This document shows positions 21,690 to 32,700 of a stretch of DNA of 64,000 nt, piece by piece (the first letter of the stretch is position 1; each line of letters opens with the position of its first letter). The position numbers were made by a program, and so were the translations under genes. The notes beneath the pieces were generated by a model that ran no database searches, was not told the DNA's origin, and saw only the letters and a program-made list of their open reading frames with translations. Source of the DNA: Trichostrongylus colubriformis (lineage: Eukaryota; Nematoda; Chromadorea; Rhabditida; Trichostrongylidae); NCBI GenBank assembly GCA_963978905.1, contig OZ022257.1:29279274-29343273 (forward strand). Direction: 5' to 3'.

Positions 21690-23015
21690 GGACACATCGA
21701 ACATGCACATGGCAGACTCCTCACACTCCCCATTCTCGATGAAACATTGAATGTGACACGCTGTAAAGACCAATCATAGTACCAGAAAGCCAAAAACAAC
21801 GTCCAAACATTCCCTCATTACTGCAGAGTCCTTCGTAACAGGCCTCCAGAGCGGAGGGTGAGGCGCTCCAAAAGATTTCAAAAGGTGAAAAATGATGTAG
21901 GATTCCTTTTCATTCAAATCCTCCCCGTTGCTATTATGTTCACTTCTTTCCACGAGCAGAGCGGATGATGTGGAAAGAGAAGACGGTGGCAATTTTACGT
22001 TAACTGAGTAGAGAAGAAGTAGAGAGAAGAACCAATATAAACATGTTTTTGCTCAAACATACATTCAGCGATCAACCCAGGTGAACAATGGCCCTACAAT
22101 GGCCCTAAACAATGCCCTAAAGGGGCCTCAAAGAATGGAGCTTTGCTGTTTTCACGGCTCCAAAAGGTGACAATGGTCCCAAGACCGCATCAGATAGTGA
22201 TATTCACTGGACATTATCACCCATCGTGCTACACCTGGATCTGCCCTCTCGCCTCCGTTTGGGGGTGATACTTTTGTAAAAACTCTCGTGAGCATCTTCA
22301 CCTCGCACCTCTCTCGCACATTCCTCACACCTTGGCATGCTGGGTGACCTCCCTTATTGAATGCTCTGTCTGTTCACTTCGTCTCGACAACGACTGTTAC
22401 ACGAAGCTACATAGTTATATAGGGGGTCAAGAAATAACTTAAAGCACTATAAAAAGTATGCAATCAATTTAGTGGCCTGTATACGCGCACTGATACATTA
22501 CTACTAACTTATTTTGCCATTTTCTACACTTTTTTGATCGAATATGGTTCGACCTTACTGATTCTCATCTGCTTCAAAAAAGATGAGGCACAGGCAAAGC
22601 AGTCGATTTAATGAGATCATTCAGCATGCCATGTGCGCGCGTGCGGAAGAGGTACAAGATAAAGGTACTAAGGCCGCGTTTCTACTTTACGCACCGGCGC
22701 TGACATCGGCGGCAAAAACGCCATGGTCCGCGTGCGCAAAGGATGAACGTGGTCTAACGAAGATTCTATACAAAAGTAGCACACCTGCTGAGGAGCTTCC
22801 CATGACTTCTCAGTTGCACGGAAGGGAATCTTTATTTGCTATGATTTATCCATCTTTGTTATTCACTGACGGTCCGGCGGCCCCTACCTTCATATTCCAC
22901 CGCACAACCACTCCTGAGTAAACGCAGCGCTCTGTAAAATGATAGAGCATCTGGCGAAAAGACTGGAGCCAAGCCAAGCATCGTGCCAAAAAGTTAACCG
23001 CCTCAGCACCACCTC
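21690..23015. other. Non-coding stretch with one unrecognised frame
   Basis: A 112-codon plus-strand frame (22583-22921) starts with ATG but shows no known domain, signal peptide or membrane segment. A minus-strand frame at 21774-21992 preceded by CTACTCAG could be an exon, but no partner fits. Short direct repeats of CAATGGCCCTA lie near 22088. Confidence 0.3.
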
Positions 23016-23019
23016 TCGT

Positions 23020-23480
23020 GAAAGGCCAATACAACTCTCCCTTAAATGAATTATCTTATGTCGTCTTGGAAACTCATCACCCTAGTTCTCTCTCTCTCTT
23101 TCTTTCTCTCTCTCTCTCTCTCTCCCCTTTTCTAAGTCTCTCTCCCTCCCCTTTTCTAAGGAAGCCAGGTTCCGTCTTCTGCAAAATACTGGGTAAAATT
23201 GAAGACAAGAGCAAGCATCGTGCCTGAAAATCAATTGTGTCAGTTCAGTCTCTCCATGTGGAAAGGTTACGATACGAATGATCCCCTCCCCCCACCCCCC
23301 ATTGAATGGCTTATCGTATGTCTTACGACTCCATCACCCTAATTACCCTAATTCTCGTTCTCTTTCTCTTTCCCTTTCTTTTTCTCTCTCTCACTTATCG
23401 AATGAAGAAAGTCGCCGAAAGGAGCTTGGGAGAGGTGAACGATCTCACTCCTGCGAACGACCACACAATTATAAGTAACA
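23020..23480 (+). repeat. Duplicated segment with CT microsatellites
   Basis: Two related blocks (about 23030-23150 and 23285-23400) share GAAT...TTATCTTATGTCGTC / GGCTTATCGTATGTCTTAC, then CATCACCCTA, and then a long TCTC tract. This is an imperfect tandem duplication of about 255 bp. The frames over it are low-complexity artefacts. Confidence 0.65.
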
Positions 23481-23823
23481 CTATCTCAACACTGAGCGAT
23501 TAGAAACCTCGTGCACCTTATGCAAATATGGCCATCTTTTTCCCTGAACACTGTTTGACAAGCTGCTCATCACGATTGTTCAACTGCGTGGTCTGCATAG
23601 TAAAACAAGTGAAGAGCTTGATTCAATATCGATGAAAAGATGGAATATTATAAATGACGTTCCATAGAGTATTAACCAGAACAAAGTAAGAAAATTGCGT
23701 TCACATGTACTGCCACAGTCCAGTAAAATGTTGCTCACACACATCGCACTTTTAGCTTTAGATAGAAATCAATCTATTTTAATGAGCGTTCATCACAACA
23801 CTTTCGAATGGGCTAAAACATAC

Positions 23824-24910
23824 CAAGCGCGATAACGCAGCAGTTCCACTTTGTGCAAATTCTTCAGAGTTATTGCTCTTTGGCGACCAACATAAGTTCT
23901 AGTACCACTTCGTATACTATTGTTCATCGTTTCTGAAACCGGTGGTGAACTCCTTTGACGTGGAGAATGTATTGCAGAATCACTTCCTGAAAACATAACA
24001 AATTTGTCACATGCATTCTCAGAGCAAAATGAATGTACTGCTCGAGTTTTGCATCAATTAGGCTTGGAGTGAATGGCAACAAATGACGGAAGTAGGTAAG
24101 GTAGGAGGAAAGAGAGATAATGGCAATGGCTCTACTACAACTGGATCACCGTGACTGAACCCGGATCTAATCGCACCTAGCCTGGCAAGCCTCAGCGCCT
24201 TCCAAGTTCAGTCATTTCATTTCGGACTCGATTTGAGAGTACAAGATCACCGGTTCGATGTGAACAAAAATAGAGCTCCTGTTCCTCCTTAAAGCTGGTT
24301 TTTGCAAAATGATCTTAACGCGATTGTGCCATCAAGAAGCGCCACGATTCTGAGCGGAAGACGAACACTCGGCCCATCTTGAAGAGAGATTGACTACAGC
24401 CAACTGGTTCAATATACAGTTTGATAGAATCATGGTACGCCGAACCAAATTTTACTCACCACTGTCGTTGCCATCGTCTCCTGTTCCCTTCTTGCATTTG
24501 TAGTACTCACTCTGCAATAAAGCTGAGTTGCAACTTTCGCTGTTCCAATTTCTGTTAAAAATGATAAAGATTTGGTGATTAGGCACAAATTTACGGAGAA
24601 GAACCACAAACTTGTGAGGAAAGCAAATCGTTCTACTCAAGTCCTGTGCGCTCCTTCCATCAAATAATCATAGGTACTCATACCTTGATTGAGGACTCAG
24701 AATTTTGCTCATGCAAGGGCCAACTAGTATGTAGGGTGCATGAGCTCGTATTTTATGCAATCGAAACTTTTCGCATCGGAGTAGGGCTGTGAAAATCTGA
24801 GAGCATAGGATACAAATTCCATCTGACACCTCGCCATGCAAAAAAGAAATGCAATCTCTGTTTTTTGTGCAGGTAATGCTCGGCATACTCTGAATCAACG
24901 TTTTCACCAT
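23824..24910 (-). CDS. Unidentified protein, three exons in phase (partial)
   Basis: Exon 24684-24910 (frame from an ATG at 24910) ends at donor GTATGAG. Exon 24460-24551 has acceptor TTTTTAACAG and donor GTGAGT. Exon 23824-23986 has acceptor TTTTCAG and donor GTATGT. Phases 2, 1 and 2 agree. The last exon is Ser/Arg-rich and then basic (SPRQRSSPPVSETMNNSIRS, TYVGRQRAITLKNLHKVELL). The middle exon is Asp/Asn/Cys-rich and the first has several Cys. No domain was recognised. A possible terminal exon near 23520-23595 reads well but does not fit the phase. The 5' exon is the least certain. Confidence 0.45.
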
Positions 24911-25114
24911 TCAACCCCTAATGATTTCCTCTCACACGACCAACTGAAGAGTTCCAAGAAGCGGTGAGAAGCACATCGTAGGGGATTCTCTAAACGACCG
25001 TGTTGCCAGCCCCTTGTAGTCAGAATCTTTTCGGCCAAAATTCTTCCAAGCAAGGATCTCAAAACCAGCACAACACTACGGAACAAAATCAGCATGTACG
25101 GAGGAAAGGAAATA

Positions 25115-26521
25115 TTGGGTTGGGGAATAAGTCCCCGTCGTTTTTTGTCCCCGTTTTTCACATTGTTCCGTTCATCTTTCGACAAAGCTTATATGTGTTT
25201 CGATGAAACTTTTTTGCTCTACAAAATGCTAATATATGTTTTTCGATTACTTCGACTACCCGATATTTATGAGGTTCGGAAATGAAGTAAGCTGAAGGCA
25301 AAAAATTGGCCCTTGCGCACCTCACCTTTCTCGTCTGCCATCGAGATCAAAAAATGCATGGGTATATGTTTTCGATAGAGCTTTTTCAGCTCTACAGAAT
25401 GATAATACTTTTTATTCAAATCGCTCAATAATTTGCTGTCACTGGAGTACTCGCAAAAGTGTGCACTTTTCTTATCTTCTCTTCCTCGCCTACCATCGAG
25501 ATTGAAGAGAATGTGCATATGTTATGTTTATGTATGCATGCATGCATGCATGCATGTTTATATGCATTCCATAGAGCTTTTTTTGCTCTGCAAGATGACA
25601 TCACTATTCTTTTGTACCCTATCATCTTTCGGCATGTAGGGATAAGTTACCACTCTTTTTCAATTCAAAACTGTGTAATGAAAATGAATTTTTTGGCACA
25701 TGTTCTATACTATTCGATAGAGCTCTTTTCGCTCTACAAGATTGTGTTTAAAGTTTTTGATCAAATTAATTCTTTGCTATTTTTTAGTTCATTTGAAAGG
25801 AGTGCCAAATCGGCGAAATCCAGCATTTTCTGTCGATCAGGCTCGAGTTCGTCGACTTAGCACTCCTTATAATTCATCTAAAAAAAGCAACATTCAATTT
25901 GAACAAAAACTGTAAACATTATCTTGTAGAGCGAAAAGAGCGCTACCGAACACTACAAAACATTAAGCCAAAGCATTTCATTTTCATTACGCAACTTGAA
26001 TTGAAAAACAGGTGAGAACTTATCCCTACATGCTGAAATATGAGAGGATACAAAAAAACGGTGTCACCTTGTAGAGCAAAAAAGCTCTATCGAATACATA
26101 TATGCACATTCTTTCCAATCTTGATCGTAAGCGAGGAAGAGGAGATAACGAAAGTGCACACTTCTGCGAGTACTGCATTTGTGAGTCTTAAAAACAGCAA
26201 AAAGTTGAACGAGTCGAATAAAAAGTGGTACCATTCTGTAGAGCTGAAAAAGCTCTATTGAAAACATATACACATGCATTTTTTGATCTTGATGGTAGGC
26301 GAGAAAAATGAGGTGCGCAAGTGCCAGGTTTTTGCCTTCAGCTCACTTCATTTCCAAACTTCATAAATATCAGGTAGTAGAAGGAATCGAAAAACAGATC
26401 GTAGCATTTTATAGAGCAAAAAATGTTCTATCGAAAACACATATAAGCTTTGTCGAAAGATGAAGGGAACAACGTGAAAAACGAGGTTAAAAAAACAGCG
26501 GGGACTTATTCCCCAACTCAA
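25115..26521. mobile_element. 1.4-kb palindromic TA-flanked element with nested hairpins
   Basis: Ends TTGGGTTGGGGAATAAGT (25115) and its near complement (to 26521) are flanked by TA (25113-25114 and 26522-26523), so it is mariner-like by target. The two halves are reverse complements over almost their full length (about 680 bp each), with a centre near 25800-25900. Each arm holds four small hairpins of the type AGAGCTTTTTCAGCTCT (near 25208, 25378, 25571 and 25717, with mirror copies), about 150-190 bp apart. No transposase was seen. A transcript would fold into a very long duplex. Confidence 0.85.
25532..25557. repeat. GCAT microsatellite
   Basis: About six perfect ATGC units inside the left arm of the palindrome. 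The right arm lacks this run, so it expanded after the two arms separated. Confidence 0.8.
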
Positions 26522-26529
26522 TATTAGCA

Positions 26530-28440
26530 ATTCGCAAAAAAAAAAACAACTCAGAGGCTCCCCTTTTTGCAATGAGATAATATACAAATGGAGACTTCAT
26601 CGTAAGAGAAACAGGTTGTCAAAGGCTACCCTTACCATGGGGCAGAAGTCAGTGCTTTCCTTTCCCTCCCTATCTCCCCCCCCCCCTCCCTGTTTCTTTC
26701 TCTCCCTCCCCGTTGACAAAGAATGAGAAAAGGTATGCCCCAGAGCTAACAATAAGTCGCGATTCACATACTTTAGATTAAATTCGCCATTTATCAGTCG
26801 AAAAACCAAAAACAGCAACAACCACTGAAGCAGACCTCTTCTTTTATTATATCGATATCATAGCTGAAGTATCGTTCACTGTTGACTTCACCGAATCCTT
26901 CATCATTCACACCATTGATGAGCTCAGTCATCAGCTTACTAACAAACTTTCTGAAGTGAGCGATAATAGCCAACCACTAAGTTCTAAATAACTTCTGTGA
27001 ACCAATTCCACCTGTAAGCTTTGACATATAAACACCTCGGATAGCTCCAATGTTCAAAAAAGCACAAATAACTTTCTAAAGCTTTATCAAAAATCATGGA
27101 ACTGCGCTGCCTACAACGATAAGCACACATAGAGCTATGGCTAATCTGGTGTGCAAATCTACAAACACTAGCACGTGGACAACCATAAGCGAGGTATGCA
27201 CACCAATGAGTTCAAAGAGAGCCACTTTACAGACCAAATGCATAGTTACGGGCTAGCTCTGCAATTGTTATACACTATTTTTAGGCCAACTGCACCGCTA
27301 GAACGTTGCACGAAACCGCTGATACATACATATTTTTGGGCATAAAACAGAAAAGCAGGAGCGCGAGAGATTTTTTTCATGAAAAGTTGGATGTGGGCTG
27401 AACAAATTCGGAAAAAACCTTCCATGATTACCCTTTCAGTATGCATAAGATCCATATCAGCAGCACGACTAGCACAATAAATCAATCAGTAACAATAATG
27501 CTTTAAGCATCGCTACAGGTACAGAATGGCGTCTCGGATGTCATAAATGAAAGATGCACATTATATCGATTACAGGCACTGAATATAGAGCTAGTATAAA
27601 ACAGGCAGAGACAGCCCTTCGAAACTCCACTATTACCGTAGGAACGCATCATTCAATTTGATGCGCTGTGTATAAGAGCTACGAGATAGACAATATTGCC
27701 AAGGAAACAGGACAGAGAACTAATGATTATCACGAACTGTAAACGGGAAAAATGTATTGCGCGCATGCTATCGCTGAATGAAATTTAGCCCAATATCTTA
27801 GATAAATATCAAATGAGCTCTGGGAATACTCAAAAACATCCTATTTCATTCCTTTGATACAAAAATGCTATAAAATGCGCACAATCATGAACAATCTTTT
27901 CAAACATAGCCTACTGCGTTGCTACTTCAGGTGAACACTGCTACGGTGACGGAGAGTCCGTTCGCAAGAAAGTCGCGGAAAACTGCTCCAAACTTCTCAG
28001 AAGAAAAGCAGCTTTTCCTCTGAATATACATTGAACCAGTATAAGTATACAAGCTTGGCCAGGTGTAATAGTTTGTTGAACACGATCTTGCACTACAAAA
28101 TAACCTATGTAGACACTCAGACAGAAAAAAGGTTGGTTTTGGTTTATTCTTTTCACTAATGGTGTCCCATCAAGATGAACGTTAATAATAGTAAATCCCT
28201 CAAAAACGTCTTCTGCTGATCCCATTCCTGAGACTTGCAGCAGATGCAGGATGATGTGACTGTCGAAACTTCAGAATTACTGAGCTGTACCTAGAGCTAT
28301 TTGGCCTATGTTACATGATTGGCTCGATGGAATGATCGACATATGGCTAATCTTACCAGATTAGGGTGCATACTGTTCACAAGCACCACAAAGCTATTTT
28401 GCATTGGAGGGAAGAATATTCATAAAAGTTTGCGCGAGTA
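26530..28440. other. Non-coding stretch with a pyrimidine tract
   Basis: 26655-26712 is almost pure C/T. Minus-strand frames at 27246-27485 and 27941-28225 have no recognisable domain or splice context. Nothing else was recognised. Confidence 0.4.
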
Positions 28441-28454
28441 TCACCCTTTGAGCA

Positions 28455-28518
28455 AATACTATTTATTTAAACATTTATTTATTTATTTATCGAAATAAAT
28501 AAATGAATAAATAAATTA
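28455..28518. repeat. Head-to-head ATTT/AAAT tails
   Basis: An ATTT run (ATTTATTTATTTATTTAT) meets an AAATAAATAAATGAATAAAT run at a CG centre, giving an AT hairpin. LINE tails of this form occur at 36020-36050. Two tails meeting back to back would explain it, as would a simple inverted microsatellite. Confidence 0.5.
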
Positions 28519-28869
28519 TGTGTACACCGATTCCAATCCATCACAAAACATGGAAGAGTCGGGTCGGTGAGACGCAATGTAGCAGCGGGCGGCACCAGGA
28601 GCTCTAGGATTGGTGATTTACTACTCACGTAAGAATTCTTTTTAAACACGGAAATTAATCCACCTACCCCGAAGCTTCTTTTCGTCTCTGAGCCTTTTTA
28701 CACCATCATGATACGCTCCGCTTTTCTCGGCATGAGAAGGAGAGTCCTATTATCTTTTACTACATACCCCTGATTTCTAGATATACCCATACTGGATTTC
28801 TAAGACTCTTGAGATTTTTTGAATACCTTTCACTTTTCCGAACAATCCAAAGCGAACGCAAGGTGCGAC

Positions 28870-29005
28870 AGATGTATTAGATGTGTATTTGGTTGTGCAG
28901 CACACCTGTCCCCATCAACAGGTCGTTTTTCAGATAATACCTAATTTTGTGACAGACAGATGGACTGACAGACGAAGTGTTTTATATAAAGTAGAGATAG
29001 GATCA
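28870..29005 (+). repeat. RTE/SINE-like 3' end
   Basis: Contains CACCTGTCCCCATCAACAGG, ATTTTGTGACAGACAGATGG and the end TATATAAAGTAGAGATAGGA. This is the same tail layout as other copies in this window, here without the CA run. Confidence 0.5.
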
Positions 29006-29425
29006 TTGTACCGAGTGTATCAAAATCTTATTGATAAACTTTGTATGAGCTCGAACAACCCCAGTTCCCAAGTTATTCGAAAGAATAGAGGACCAGTAAA
29101 TTACTGAATAACCGCATTGTCCTTTTTTTGTTGTTTTTGAGTTGCAGAAGAATGGATTTACCTAGCACCTGCATCCTTTTGCACCATCACGAAAGTAGTA
29201 ATTGTTAAAAAATGAGGACAATTTCCTCGTTTTAAGCAGAAATTTGGTGTACATTTGCGAATGTACGTTCAAATTGCTACACTTCACACTTGAAGAAATT
29301 TTTAAAAACATTTGCTATGAGATTTCTTGAACAATTCATGGCTGGCTGTAACATTATGCATCGCGGTGTACACTTTCGATAGAGCATCTTCTATTTTATG
29401 CGACGTAGTCTCGTGTTTTGAATAA

Positions 29426-29431
29426 TTTATT
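29426..29431 (-). promoter_or_regulatory. Candidate polyadenylation signal for the mitofusin gene
   Basis: AATAAA on the minus strand, 305 nt past the stop codon at 29736. It is the nearest canonical hexamer I noticed. Usage is not shown. Confidence 0.3.
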
Positions 29432-29735
29432 TGGGATTCTAGACTTAGAAATGAAATCTTCAGAGGCTAAAATCTGCACCGGCACATCGAGATCCGACAT
29501 TGACCTTTTCCGCTCCACATCGTATCATAGCGGGAATCATTACATCATCAAATTATTATTAGTATCGAAGGTTTTTTGGTATAACAAAACCGTCAGATAA
29601 AACTCCGATTATTAGCGAAAAAGAGGTACCAATTCTTGTCTACTACTCCATAACAAAACCTTAAAAATACCAAACTATGAAATGATTCAAAAGTAAATAC
29701 TACCATTTCAGAGAGCAAGAGGAGCTCAATCGGGC

Positions 29736-32700
29736 TTATGTACAATTTAACAACTTCGAAAACCATAAGGCCAACTTCATGCGAAACCTGATATTTCTAT
29801 AGCAGCCCCGAACAGCCGCATATAGAATACGATTTAGTGAACCAAAAGATGATGGAAGTCTTAAATCTTCCGCTAGGCACAGGAGATGCGGTTCCACTTC
29901 CTTGCGGGAGCATCGTTTGAGCAAGCTACTACCCCTTCCCCCCCCCCCCCCCCACTTCCACTAGCCCAACAGAGTTGATACGGTTCCACACTCGTTTAGA
30001 TTGAATAGAAAATAAGAGATGTGAGCGAGAATATAAGAACGGATGTTCAATCCATTAAAATCACTAACTTTATCGTCAGGAGGCTCTTCAGCGTACCATC
30101 CACTTTTTCAATCTCCTTCTTGCTTTTATCCAACTCCTCCTTCATCTCTCTGTGTACACCAGCAACAGTTGCCCGAAGACCATCGAAAACTTGATCCATC
30201 TCACTACAATATTGATATATACTTCCACAAGCTACTCACAGAGAGTCGAATGAAAACGTGAAAACTGATTAATATCAAGCAACCGTAGCCTTACCGCATG
30301 GCCTGAGTTTCACAATGAGTCGTATGCGCTGCTCCAACTTGCTGCATACGGGCAGCAAGATGTGCACGGAATTGCTCTTTGAGATGCTGCTCCTTGGCGT
30401 GAGAATTCCAACGCATGCGCTCCCACAGATACAGGCCCCCGTAAGTTGCCGCAGATATAGCAATTACCTGTAAAATGTGCAAGAGTGGGGTCATCAACAC
30501 ACTCATATTCGCCTAAAAGCATGTAGCACTATAAAGAAAGACAAAAACCATTTCAAAGATGATTCAAGGATGACAGGCTTCATCTCTGCTTACCCGCCAT
30601 CCTACTGCCCTGTACACAACTCCACCAATGATCAGCAGTCCGATGCTTCCATTGGCAAGGTAACTTGCTGAGGTCAACACCATTTGTGTCATCATCGCAT
30701 TTTCTTCGACGGCCTTTACGATAGCTTCATTATGCATGTCTTCAGTGCTACGGGTAGCATTTTTCTGAAATGAAAAATTTTCTGGCAGCTCACTCAGCAG
30801 TCATCCTCCACTCACTAACCAGTGCCATTGGTGTTAGCAGATTCGTCTGAATGGCAGTCACAGGCTGGCCCGATCTATATGCTATTATACGACGAATAAT
30901 AGCGGACAAACCGAATGTGAAACGGAACTCGAGATCTTCATGAAAATCCCTGAAACTGGTAACCGACCTAACCGCGAATTACTCTTGAGAAAACCGTGAT
31001 ACAGCACTGCCCGTCAAAATATAAATAACGTCAGATAAAATGAGATCATCTCAGATAATTTTCACATTCCTGTGCGTCTGATCACCGTGAGCGGTCGACC
31101 TTCACTGATGTCCCCGACCCCCATCACATCTCTGTGTGAGGCCGCGGTTATACTTTACGTGTCTGCGACACTTGACGCCGGTACCGACGTCAATTGACGC
31201 AGACACGTAAAGTGATCGCGTCAATTTGACGCAGGCACCGACGTCAAACTGACGCAATCATTTGCCTGCCGCAGACGACGGCGTCAATCTGATAACTCGC
31301 ACCGTTTGTAAAACGCTAGACCCAACCACTACAGTATGATGATTGATGCGAGAGGGGTGTATGTCGTTTGGCGAGGCCCTTGCAGCTAATTTGCCAATGG
31401 GGCGCATGGGCCGTCTGGACTCTCCCAGATTTACCTAAGCCTTTTTAGGGGAGGAGCTTTGGCAGTGCCCCATTAGCAAATGAGCTCCAAGGGGCCGCGC
31501 CAAACGACCGTCTCCCGATTCCAAGAATTCAAATTCAAATATGGCATGGTACGGCACTATGCCAAGATTCGAAATCGAAATCGTGACCGATTAGACCGCG
31601 GCCTAATGCGTCCGAAAAGAGGAAGCCTGTGTTATTCTGGCGAACATTCTACTGCTGTGCTCGACGAGACGTGTGGGAACAACTAACACAGATTCAACTA
31701 ACTCAGACTTCTACTGAAGATTGTATAGGGCCAACACGTTAGTGGCGTAGTTCAATTCTCCGTTATGATTTCAATATCAAACGGATACATAGACCAATAC
31801 CAATACTCACAAGAGAGCTCTATGCCCTCAGTTATCACTCAGTCAGTGATGTGCTACATGTAACAGGTTAGTATTATTGAGAGTCAGACGAAGGATGTTT
31901 TCCCTGGTTTGATTTCAGTACTACTAAAAATCAACTACTTTGCCTCTTCTCCCCGTACTCAACTCCGAAGGGAGCTACCGAAAAGAAAGTTGAGATGAAA
32001 GATATCAGCAAATCATGACTCCCGCAACCACATGTTTCGTTCTGTTCCGCTTATAAATATTCGAAATTATTGTCTTGAGCAACACAGCAATCACGTGGAT
32101 AGTTGTGCTATGGTGAACTTTCACGGTTTTAATCCTCAGAGATCACATGTATAAAATTCTCGGTGAAAGGAACGCCTCTGAGCTCTCGATGAGACACCTC
32201 CAACTGCTGCCGCTCCTTTTAGCGCGGCTCGCCCCTCTTCAATTGTGCCCTACACAATGAGATCAGCGGTGGGAAGGGGTCAATTCCTTGGATTTTGACC
32301 GTTCCGCTCCATCTTCCCCACTTTTGAGCCGCTAAATACTTCGATTTTCTCTTCACATCGAATCAAATCCTGCTCCTCCTTTGAGGGGGATTTGTGCATT
32401 GTCGGTACTTATCAGATCTCCAAACCCTTGACAACCAGAGACATGATGCGCTTCTCACCCTACAAAATTTATATTCGTCAACTAGTAGAGAATGAAATGC
32501 TAGCCTTCTGTCCAAGTTAGAAGAAAGACACTGCACTCATTGAGAAGGTCCAAAACAATTTCACGAAAAATGCTCGTTTATCGAGGACACCAAAGGTCAT
32601 AATGAGGATGAAACATTCCGATCTTGCTTCGCACCAGTCCAGGCATAATTACTTCGACTGCGTGTCTTTCAAACTTCTAAGCAACCAAGCCGTGGCTAAT

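Noticed and set aside
22583..22921. Single-exon gene of 112 codons
   Set aside because: No domain, no flanking splice or polyadenylation context, and it is surrounded by repeats. Left as an unrecognised frame.
29938..29953. C-run of about 16 as a functional element
   Set aside because: A simple homopolymer close to the mitofusin 3' end with no supporting context; length is error-prone.
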